A stretch of 64,000 nucleotides of DNA. Source: Pseudomonadota bacterium (GTDB taxonomy: Bacteria > Pseudomonadota > Gammaproteobacteria > Steroidobacterales > Steroidobacteraceae). Both the position numbers and the translations under genes were made by a program. The notes beneath the pieces were generated by a model that made no database searches, was not told the origin of the DNA, and saw nothing but the letters and a program-made list of their open reading frames with translations. The stretch is from NCBI GenBank assembly GCA_003242685.1, contig QGVD01000002.1, positions 59,030-123,029 on the forward strand, given 5' to 3'. Every line of letters begins with the position of its first letter. Within the stretch, counting starts at the first letter, position 1. Shown in pieces: positions 33,931 to 41,729 of this stretch.

Positions 33931-35609
33931 AGGGCGCTCAGGAAATTGACCAGGTCCTCGCGCTCCTGGTCCGTGAAGCCGATGTTGTAGCGTCGGTCGT
34001 AGAAATCGACCACCTCGCGCAGCGTGGCCGCCGAGCCGTTCGCGAAGTACGGTGCCCGCGCGGCGAGCCCGCGGAACTGCTGCATGACGATCGTCCCGAC
34101 GTCGTTGCACTTGCCGGAGATCAGCGCGCGTCCCGGATCCTGTGTGTAGAACACGCGCCCGAGGAAGGGATGCGGCGGTACGCCTTCCTTGCACGTGATC
34201 TTGAAGAGCGGAAGCTGCGGCTTGCGGTCGTTCCACGGGTCGAGTCGCTCCTCGCGCGCCCACGGCAGATTCGTGGTACCGATGTCCATCCAGCCGTTCG
34301 CGATGTCCATGCCCATCATGTGCATGCCGTGGCACGTCGCGCACGTGCGCTTCGCGGGATTGCCGAGCCCGACGGTGTTGAGGTGCATCGAGTCCCGGAT
34401 CCAGAAGGTGCGGAACATGAAGATGTCGTGCCCGCGCCGGATGGACTCGCGCATGCGGTTGCGCCGCTCGACTTCCGGATCGTCCGAGGCCGGCAGGTCC
34501 TTCCAGGCCTCGCCCATCGGAATCACGAAGTTCGTAGTGTTGTTGCCGAGCAGGCCCTCACGGCCGTTGGCGACGTTGAACACGCCGAGGCCGGGCGGAC
34601 CGCCCGGTTCGTTGAGATCGCCGGCGCCGCTGTGCACGGTCTGCGCGACGTAGATCTGGCGCTCGAACTCCACGATGCGCCGCAGGCGCGCGTCGTCCAG
34701 CCGGCCGTTGAACTGCATGTGAGTGATCGCCGCCTCGATGGCCTGCGTCGCGAGCGTGGGATTGCGCGCATCGGCCATGAGGTTCATCGCGGACGGCAGG
34801 CCCGTCTCCGGATCGCGCGAGGCCGGCAGGCCGTTCTTGCCGATGAAGGAGAACACGCCGAAGCCCTGATGCGTGACGTACCGGAGATTCGCCGCCACGC
34901 GCGGCCGGCGGTACACCGAGATCATCGGGTTCGGGCTGCTGAGGCCGTACTCGGGATGCGTGTTGCAGCCCGTCGGATCGCGCACGACCTCGATCGTGAA
35001 CTCGGGCTCGATGACGCTGCCGTCCGCCGCCTTCGGCGGCCACGGCAGGAAGATGCGGAAGAGCCCGCGCTCGAGCAGCAGCGAATGCGATGCCGGATCG
35101 CCCTGGGGCAGGTGCGGGCAGTTCATGCCGTCGATGGGTGCGAAGAGCGGATCCTTGCCGCCCGTCTCCTCCCAGCGCCGGCGGATCGTATCCACCGACA
35201 GCGACATCGCATCGGCCGGCTGGTGGCAGGTGACGCACGCGCGGCCGTTCTGGCCGATGGGCTCGAAGAACGGATGTCCCTTCGTCTCGATCGTGCCGCT
35301 CGCGTTGAGCACGCCGAGCTGCCCGAAGGCGTTCGGGTACGTCACGTACCGCGGCAGCGGCACGCCGTCGCCGGGCGCCCACCAGCGCGATGCCGGCGCG
35401 GTCTGCGTCGTGCCGAGCGGTGCGCGCTGTGCCTGACGGTTCTGGTCGGGCACGTGCCCGGAGACTTCCGACTTCGATGCGCCCGGCACGCGCGAATCAT
35501 CGCGTGCAGGGGCCGCCGCCGCGGCGAGCGCGGCGGCGAGAACCAGAGCCTTCAGGACGTGCGAGCGGTCACCCGCTCCGGACGATGTCGTGCGCTTCGT
35601 ATCGGTCAC
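33927..35609 (-). CDS. Di-heme cytochrome c (CCP/MauG-like)
   Basis: 560 residues, GTG at 35609 directly after the TonB receptor stop. Signal-like segment at residues 20-36. Two covalent heme motifs: C125-V-T-C128-H129 and C423-A-T-C426-H427, in the layout of the cytochrome c peroxidase/MauG superfamily. A long central insert (about 150-410) separates them, and the C-terminal region GLAARAPYFANGSAATLREVVDFY and EREDLVNFLSAL is typical of the family. Predicted periplasmic peroxidase or oxidase-like protein. The coupling to a TonB receptor upstream and OmpA-like protein downstream suggests processing of an imported substrate or control of its oxidation. Exact reaction unknown. Confidence 0.88.
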   Translation of the reverse strand: MTDTKRTTSSGAGDRSHVLKALVLAAALAAAAAPARDDSRVPGASKSEVSGHVPDQNRQAQRAPLGTTQTAPASRWWAPGDGVPLPRYVTYPNAFGQLGVLNASGTIETKGHPFFEPIGQNGRACVTCHQPADAMSLSVDTIRRRWEETGGKDPLFAPIDGMNCPHLPQGDPASHSLLLERGLFRIFLPWPPKAADGSVIEPEFTIEVVRDPTGCNTHPEYGLSSPNPMISVYRRPRVAANLRYVTHQGFGVFSFIGKNGLPASRDPETGLPSAMNLMADARNPTLATQAIEAAITHMQFNGRLDDARLRRIVEFERQIYVAQTVHSGAGDLNEPGGPPGLGVFNVANGREGLLGNNTTNFVIPMGEAWKDLPASDDPEVERRNRMRESIRRGHDIFMFRTFWIRDSMHLNTVGLGNPAKRTCATCHGMHMMGMDIANGWMDIGTTNLPWAREERLDPWNDRKPQLPLFKITCKEGVPPHPFLGRVFYTQDPGRALISGKCNDVGTIVMQQFRGLAARAPYFANGSAATLREVVDFYDRRYNIGFTDQEREDLVNFLSAL

Positions 35610-37805
35610 TCAGAAATCGTACCGCAGGCGGACGCCATACTGGCGCGGCGGGCCGAAGATCATGCCGCCCTGCGCGCTCGACGCGTCCTGCACCTGCGCC
35701 GCGATGTACTCCTTGTCGAAGAGGTTCGTGACGAAGGCCTCGATGCGCAGGGCATCGGAGGGCTGCACCGTCACGCGCGCATCGGCGATCGTACGCGAGG
35801 GCACGACGGTCGCGTCGTAGCGGAAGGGCGTCGAGAGCTGCTCGTCCATGTACGAGACCTGCAGACGCGGCGTCACGCTCATGGAGCCCGTGAGGAACGT
35901 GTACTCCACGCCCGCGGTCAGCGTCATCTCGGGCGCGAACGGCACCGGCGAGCCCTTCGGCACCAGGCGGTTGGTGTTGGTCTGAGAGTCCGTCAGCATG
36001 GCGTCTTCCTTGAACTCGCTGTCGAGAACGCTCACGCCGAGGTTGAAGCCGAGAGCACCGAACTGTCCCTGCAGCTCGAGCTCGGCGCCGATGATCTCGG
36101 CGGGTGCCGCGTTGAGGGTGTTCGGCAGCAGCGTCGGCCCCACGGCGGTGAGCGCCGAGAGCTGGATGCCCTCGTACTCCGAGTAGAACACCGCGCCGTT
36201 CACGCGCAGGCGCCGGTCCGCGAGCATCGACTTCACGCCGAGCTCGACCACTTCGTTGGTCTCCGGATCGTAGTTCGGCAGACGCGGATCGAGGTTGATG
36301 CCGCCCGCCTTGTAGCCGCGCGAGAACGTGCCGTACCACATCACGTCGTCGCTCGCGAAGTACTTGAGGCCGAAGCGGCCCGTCACCTCGCTCGAATCGA
36401 GGTCCGTGGTGCAGGGGAAGCATCCGGGAGGCGGCGGTCCGGGGATGACGAAGCGCGTGTACTTCTGCTTGTCCTCCGAGTAGCGCAGACCCAGGTCGAC
36501 CGCCCATGCGTCGGTGAACCGGTACTCGACCTGCCCGAAGAGCGACGCGGACTCGTTCTCCAGCTTCGTCTCGATCGACGAGTTCGACTGCACGAAGGTG
36601 TGCGTGTTGCGGTTGTCGCGCCACACCTGAACCGGGCTGCTTTCCTCGAGGTAGAACGCGCCGACCACCCACTGCAACGGTCCGTCGCCCGTGGAGAGCA
36701 GGTTCACCTCGCTCACCCAGGTCCTGAGGTCCTGATTGGTGAAGCCCACACGGCCGGGGAACAGCACGGTGTTCGCGCCGCTCGTGGGAAGCTCGGGCGG
36801 CACGGGGAGCGCCGTCGCCGTCCGGTCGCCGTCGGCCTGATCCGTCGTCCGGAAGTCGAGATACGAGGTCAGCACGCGAAGCTGCGTGCCGGCGGTGAGA
36901 TCGAAGCGTGCCTCGAGCGAGGTGCGGTAGCCGTCCTGGTTCAGGAACGAGATCGCGTCCTCCTCGATGGTGAACGGATCGCTCGTCACCTCGTCGTTGC
37001 GGTTCTTGATGGCGTTGTTGTCGGTCTCGCGATCGAAGTACTCGAAGCGCAGATCGAACGTCGTGCCGTCGGTGGGCTTGTAGCGCAGCGCCGCGCGCAC
37101 CGCCCGATCAGTGCCGCTGCCCGGCTCGCTGCCGCTCGGTCCGATGTTCTTCGTGAAGCTGCCGCGGTCGTCGTAGACGCCGGCGATGCGCAGCGCCAGC
37201 TTGTCGCCGAGCGGCACGTTCAGGGCACCGACGGTCCGGTACCAGTCGTCGCTCGCGACCGTCTGATCGAGGTATCCGGAAAGCTCTCCGGTTTCCGGCA
37301 CGGGTGTGCGCACGTAGATCGCACCGCCCGTCGAGTTCTGCCCGGTGAGCGTGCCCTGCGGTCCGCGCAGCACCTCGATCGACTCGATGTCGAAGAAGGT
37401 CTGGGCGATGAACTGCTCGTGGGGGATGAACATCCCGTCGATGTAGTACGCCACGCCCGGGTTGGACGTGGGCGCCGACTGACCGATGCCGACGCCGCGG
37501 ATGTTGATGAACGTCGAGCGGTTGTAGGTGTTGATCGCGACACCCGGCGCGACCTGCTGGATCTCGAGGACGTTGTCGACGCCCTGCGCCGCCAGCGCGT
37601 CGGCGGTGAGCACCGTCGCCGAGGTCGGCACCTGCTGCAGGCTCACCTCACGGCGCTCGGCCGTGACCACGATCTCCTCGAGCGCCGGCTCCGTCGTGCG
37701 GCTCTCCTGTGCATACGCCGCCGTTCCGCAGACCGCCGCCACGAGAGCGATCGGGAGCGAGCGCATCTCGAGAATGCGTCCGACGGGGATCTTGTCGAGT
37801 GTCAT
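35610..37805 (-). CDS. TonB-dependent outer membrane receptor (cytochrome operon)
   Basis: 731 residues from ATG 37805 (AAGGGGC just upstream). Signal peptide ends near AAYA-QES. TonB box-like region EEIVVTAERRE, plug domain with VLRGPQGTLTGQNSTGGAIYVRT (residues about 145-167), then a 22-strand barrel ending in RLRYDF with terminal Phe. This class imports iron chelates, cobalamin or large hydrophobic or polysaccharide compounds. No siderophore or cobalamin genes adjoin; the operon partners are a di-heme cytochrome and an OmpA-like protein, suggesting a catabolic or redox substrate. Confidence 0.95.
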   Translation of the reverse strand: MTLDKIPVGRILEMRSLPIALVAAVCGTAAYAQESRTTEPALEEIVVTAERREVSLQQVPTSATVLTADALAAQGVDNVLEIQQVAPGVAINTYNRSTFINIRGVGIGQSAPTSNPGVAYYIDGMFIPHEQFIAQTFFDIESIEVLRGPQGTLTGQNSTGGAIYVRTPVPETGELSGYLDQTVASDDWYRTVGALNVPLGDKLALRIAGVYDDRGSFTKNIGPSGSEPGSGTDRAVRAALRYKPTDGTTFDLRFEYFDRETDNNAIKNRNDEVTSDPFTIEEDAISFLNQDGYRTSLEARFDLTAGTQLRVLTSYLDFRTTDQADGDRTATALPVPPELPTSGANTVLFPGRVGFTNQDLRTWVSEVNLLSTGDGPLQWVVGAFYLEESSPVQVWRDNRNTHTFVQSNSSIETKLENESASLFGQVEYRFTDAWAVDLGLRYSEDKQKYTRFVIPGPPPPGCFPCTTDLDSSEVTGRFGLKYFASDDVMWYGTFSRGYKAGGINLDPRLPNYDPETNEVVELGVKSMLADRRLRVNGAVFYSEYEGIQLSALTAVGPTLLPNTLNAAPAEIIGAELELQGQFGALGFNLGVSVLDSEFKEDAMLTDSQTNTNRLVPKGSPVPFAPEMTLTAGVEYTFLTGSMSVTPRLQVSYMDEQLSTPFRYDATVVPSRTIADARVTVQPSDALRIEAFVTNLFDKEYIAAQVQDASSAQGGMIFGPPRQYGVRLRYDF

Positions 37806-38045
37806 GATGTGCCCCTTCCGTTCGACGTATCGCTGCGACATGCGCGCTCGAGCCGCGCGCGAGTGCCGCAGAAAGCGGGGGGATTCTAGGAACGCGATTC
37901 AACGGCTGGGAAATACCAATTCCGTCTGGCGGCATAAGGCGGACCGATGCCTTGGTGCAGCACCCGAGGTCCCGCGACTGGTAAGCTGTGAGCGGCGCAG
38001 GGAGAGGTTCCCCTACCGCCATCAATCCGGCAGGCGAGGCGCGCG

Positions 38046-38510
38046 ATGGATTCAATCCCCGTTGACCCGGCGAGCATCAGGGCCGTGCTGATCGAAGGCG
38101 CGGCGGGCGGCGCTGGACTCGCCGTCGTTGCTTTCCTGCTCTCACGCTTCGCGGACGATTTCATCGGACGCGCGCTGCTCGCGATCGTGCTCATCGCGGC
38201 TGCCGGGGCGTATCTCGGGTTCGCCTTTCAGTCAGCCCCGGACCGGAGCTGGATGCTGCTCGAGCTTCTGCAGGCCGTCGCCTTCGGCTCGCTTGCGCTC
38301 GTCGGCCTCCGGGGCTCGCCGTACTGGCTCGCGCTCGGATGGGCACTGCATCCGGTGTGGGACGTCGGCCTGCACTTCCTTGGACCAGGCGAGCGCTTCG
38401 CGCCCTGGACCTACGCGATTGCCTGCCTGAGCTTCGATCTCGTCGTCGCGCTGTACATCGTGCTGGCCTACCGCTTCGACCTCGTGCGCTGGCGCTCGTC
38501 CGTGTGGTGA
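38046..38510 (+). CDS. DUF6010-like integral membrane protein
   Basis: 154 residues with four to five hydrophobic helices: about 17-34, 40-60, 66-86, 95-115 and 120-140. Contains GWALHPVWDVGLHFLG, in which the HPxWDxxxH pattern resembles the DUF6010 family. ATG 38046 is 36 bases upstream of GCGAGC-rich coding; no strong ribosome site was noted. Inner membrane. Function unknown. It stands between the divergent TonB receptor at 35610-37805 and the convergent one at 38610. Confidence 0.75.
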   Translation: MDSIPVDPASIRAVLIEGAAGGAGLAVVAFLLSRFADDFIGRALLAIVLIAAAGAYLGFAFQSAPDRSWMLLELLQAVAFGSLALVGLRGSPYWLALGWALHPVWDVGLHFLGPGERFAPWTYAIACLSFDLVVALYIVLAYRFDLVRWRSSVW

Positions 38511-38552
38511 GGTCGATGCGCCCGCGCGGGCACGCGCCTGCGTGCAGAGGAA

Positions 38553-38577
38553 GGGGCCCCTCGCGAAGAGGAGCCCC
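38553..38577. terminator. Hairpin between convergent genes
   Basis: GGGGCCCCTC (38553-38562) pairs with GAGGAGCCCC (38568-38577) at 9 of 10 positions, with a 5-base loop GCGAA. It lies between the DUF6010-like gene and the convergent TonB receptor gene. There is no long U-tract, so termination is plausible but not certain. Confidence 0.55.
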
Positions 38578-38609
38578 GGTTGCGCAATTCCGCGACGGAT
38601 GAGCGGGCT

Positions 38610-41294
38610 TCAGAACTGCTGGCTGTAGGCCAGCCACCAGGTCGAGCCCATCGGGTCGTGGAAGAACTGGTTGTAGAACGGCTGCGCGCTGTCGCCGTCC
38701 GAGAGATCGAGCGGCGGATCCTTGTCGAAGATGTTGTTGACGCCGAGCTGGATCCTGCCACGCCACGGGAAGGCATACGAGCCGCTCAGGTTCACCGTGG
38801 TGTACGAGCCGACCTCGTCGACGATCGTCGGGTCGTCCGGCGTGAAGGATCCGACGTGGTTGACGAAGAGCAATCCGCTCACCGGACCGCGCGTCCAGCC
38901 GACGCTCGCATTGCCCTTGAAGCGCACGAACTCGCCGAGCTGACCCTCGCTCAGCACGTTGACGACCGGCTCGCCCTCGGCCTCCTGGATCTCGAGCTTA
39001 TCGAGATAGGTCGCGCCGAGCCTGAGCGTGAACTCGCCGAGCCTGTCCGTCGGCAGGCGGTACTGCACCGTGCTGTCCACGCCGCGCGCACGCTGGAACG
39101 ACAGATTCCGTGCCTGTGACGAGACGATATCGAGACATCCCGGATTCCGGCTCAGATCGCAGCCGACCGTGTCCCGCTGGATCGCGTCCGCGAAGGCGCC
39201 GGTCAATGCGTTCTGATCGAGGATGAACTGCTCCTCAGGCGTGTTCACGATCTGCTCGAGCTTGATGTACCAGAAGTCCGCCGACATCGAGAGCCCGGGC
39301 AGGATCTCCCACACGACTCCGAGACTGACGTTGTCGCCCTCTTCCTCCTGGAGCTCGAGGTTCGAGCCCGTGCGTATCTCGACCGACTGCACGACGTTGA
39401 CGCAGCTCGGAACGTTCGGATCGCCGCGGCCCGTTCCACCATCCGCGATGCACTGGGGCGTGTCGATGAGATCGGTGAAGGCCGTGGTCTCGGCTCCGAA
39501 CACGCGCTGCAGATCCGGCGCGCGGAAGCTCTCGCCCGCCGTCGCACGCAGCAGCAGATTCGGAATGGGCCGATACTGCACGGCGATGCGCGGGCTGAAC
39601 GCGCCGCCTACGTCGGTGGCGTCGTCGTAGTTGTCGTAGCGGCCGGCGAGATTCACGCTCAGTGTCTCGAGAATCGGCAGCTCGAGCTCCACGCCGAGCG
39701 CGGCGTACTTCCGGTCGCCGCCGCCCGCCGAACCGCCGAGGCCCTCGACGTTGCCCGCAAGGACATCCGGATCGCGGCGATCCTCGAATCGCTGCTTGGC
39801 GTACTCGGCGACGACCGCGATCTGCGCCGGACCTGCCGGCATGTCGAAGACATCGCCGGTGATCTGGAAATCCACCGAAGTGATCGCCGACAGGCCGTCG
39901 GTCCGCGGCTCGACGCGGATCGCGTCGATCACAGCCTGCGGAATCGGCTCGAAGAGATTGATCGGATCGAGCGTTCCGTCGCCGTCGAGGTCGACGACGC
40001 CGGTGGTGACCGCCTGATCGAAGCCGTCGGCGCGGAAGAACCCGGTGCTGACATCCGTTATGCGCTGCTCCGCGTACTGCGCGCCGAGCTCCCAGCTGAA
40101 GCGCCCGTTGAAGAGATTCCCTTCGAGGCCTGCGACGATGTTGTAGGTGTCGTTGTCGATCTCCTCGCCGCGCGGGCCGAACTCGGTCGTGCGACGGAGC
40201 CAGAAACCGTCCACGCCGGCGGGATTGTTCGGATTGCTTGCCGGAACGATGGTGGTGTCTGCCGGAACGGGCTCGATCTGCGTGACCACGTTGCTCGTGA
40301 AGTACGTCGCACGGGCGAAGAAGTTGAGCGCATCGCCGACGACGGGCTTGTTGAGCTTCGCCGTGATCGAGAAGTGATCCATGTCGGGCAGAAGCTGGCG
40401 GTACTGCGCGCGGTTGAAGCGGCAGAAACCGTTCACGACGCCGGGACTGCCGCCGGTCGTCGCGCAGTTCGGCGCCGGCGTCACGCTGTCGTCCACGCCG
40501 ATGAAGTTTCCCGGGTCACTGAAGGTGGAGAAGATCCCCGGCCCCGGGCCGCCGATCCCGCCCAGCACGTCGGAGCGTGCGTAGCTGCGATCCGCGAACA
40601 TCATCTGGTTCTGCTTGAAGTACTCGAGGAAGAAGAGCGCGGTGCTGCCGTCCGCGCCCTCGAGCCCCGTCGCGAACTGCAGCCGCGTCTGTGCACCGCC
40701 GCCCTGCGTCGTGTCGCTGTAGCGGAGCGTGAGCTCGTCCTCAGTGGTGTCCTTGAGAATGATGTTCACGACGCCGCTGATCGCGTCGGAGCCGTAGATG
40801 GCCGACGCGCCGTCCGTGAGCACTTCGATCCGCTCGATCGCACCCACCGGAATGCTGCTGAGGTCGACGAAGTTGTCCGTGCCGCTCGCCGCAAGCGGAA
40901 AGACCGGCACGCGCCTGCCGTCGATCAGCACGAGGGAGCGCCCGATGCCGAAGCCGCGCAGATCGACGGCCGATGCGGACGGGGTGAAGCCGAAGGTGAA
41001 CTGCTGATCGAATCCTCCGCCGGCGTTCTGCGGCAGGTCGTTCACCGCTTCGAGAACGGTGTTGTATCCCCGATCGGCCAACTCATCCGCCGTGATCGTG
41101 ACCACGGGCGAAGGCCCTTCCTGATCGATGCGGCGGATCCGCGAACCCGTTACGACGATCGTCTGCGGCTCCTCATCGGCGGTCCGAACCTGATCCTGGG
41201 CGTATGCAGGCGAGGTGCCGGCGCCGGCCGCGACAACGGCCCCCGCGAGCAGCGCGCGGCGTACGGCGCGCGCGATATCTCGATTGGGATGCAT
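38610..41294 (-). CDS. TonB-dependent receptor, large Xanthomonas/Caulobacter-type
   Basis: 894 residues. ATG 41294 with GGAGG at 41305-41301 and six-base spacing. Signal peptide (ALLAGAVVAAGAGTSPAYA-QDQ). TonB box region PQTIVVTGSRIRRID, plug with RIEVLTDGASAIYGSDAISGVVNIILK, then the barrel and a C-terminal Phe (WWLAYSQQF). The GSRIRR motif and DGASAIYGSDA are characteristic of the oligosaccharide or plant-compound uptake class common in Xanthomonadales and Caulobacterales. Divergent from the very similar receptor at 41730, 435 bases away. Confidence 0.94.
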   Translation of the reverse strand: MHPNRDIARAVRRALLAGAVVAAGAGTSPAYAQDQVRTADEEPQTIVVTGSRIRRIDQEGPSPVVTITADELADRGYNTVLEAVNDLPQNAGGGFDQQFTFGFTPSASAVDLRGFGIGRSLVLIDGRRVPVFPLAASGTDNFVDLSSIPVGAIERIEVLTDGASAIYGSDAISGVVNIILKDTTEDELTLRYSDTTQGGGAQTRLQFATGLEGADGSTALFFLEYFKQNQMMFADRSYARSDVLGGIGGPGPGIFSTFSDPGNFIGVDDSVTPAPNCATTGGSPGVVNGFCRFNRAQYRQLLPDMDHFSITAKLNKPVVGDALNFFARATYFTSNVVTQIEPVPADTTIVPASNPNNPAGVDGFWLRRTTEFGPRGEEIDNDTYNIVAGLEGNLFNGRFSWELGAQYAEQRITDVSTGFFRADGFDQAVTTGVVDLDGDGTLDPINLFEPIPQAVIDAIRVEPRTDGLSAITSVDFQITGDVFDMPAGPAQIAVVAEYAKQRFEDRRDPDVLAGNVEGLGGSAGGGDRKYAALGVELELPILETLSVNLAGRYDNYDDATDVGGAFSPRIAVQYRPIPNLLLRATAGESFRAPDLQRVFGAETTAFTDLIDTPQCIADGGTGRGDPNVPSCVNVVQSVEIRTGSNLELQEEEGDNVSLGVVWEILPGLSMSADFWYIKLEQIVNTPEEQFILDQNALTGAFADAIQRDTVGCDLSRNPGCLDIVSSQARNLSFQRARGVDSTVQYRLPTDRLGEFTLRLGATYLDKLEIQEAEGEPVVNVLSEGQLGEFVRFKGNASVGWTRGPVSGLLFVNHVGSFTPDDPTIVDEVGSYTTVNLSGSYAFPWRGRIQLGVNNIFDKDPPLDLSDGDSAQPFYNQFFHDPMGSTWWLAYSQQF

Positions 41295-41729
41295 GAGATT
41301 CCTCCAGAGAGAGCGGGCGAGGAAGTCGTGCGCGACGTCAGCAATTCTCCGTCCTGCGCTGTTGCATGAACGACACGGAGCGGAGGGTGCGTGTGCAGTG
41401 TCGAGACCGGCGGCCGCCCGTTCACTGAGCGCCGTATGCAGAACAGCAACGCACCTGGCGCACAGTGCTCGCGCCGCCGGTTGGCAAGCACCCTGTCGAG
41501 CGCCTCGGACGCTCGAACCGCACGATGTCGCAGCGATTCGAACTCGAGCACGGGCCGGAGCGGAGCGGGCGGCGCGAATGTTGTGCCAACGCCTGCGATG
41601 GAACTTCTGCATCGATCGGCATTTAATTACGCATCGCAGGGAAGCCGGCCGGCTGTTGCTTTTTCCCCAAGGCGAGTCTTCACGGATCCGGCCCGACCGA
41701 GACTTCCGCATGATTGCAGGAGGCGATCC
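41295..41729. other. Divergent promoter region of two TonB receptors
   Basis: 435 bases separating two large receptor genes read outward. It must hold both promoters and any common operator. Several GC-rich blocks and one AT-rich patch (GGCATTTAATTACGCATCG around 41620) were seen, but no clear palindromic operator. Upstream extensions of the neighbouring frames are not considered coding. Confidence 0.5.

Noticed and set aside
34170..37889. A plus-strand open frame of 1239 codons
   Set aside because: It is the antisense shadow of the di-heme cytochrome and TonB receptor genes; Arg/His/Glu/Val-rich with no domain, and the minus strand has clear motifs.
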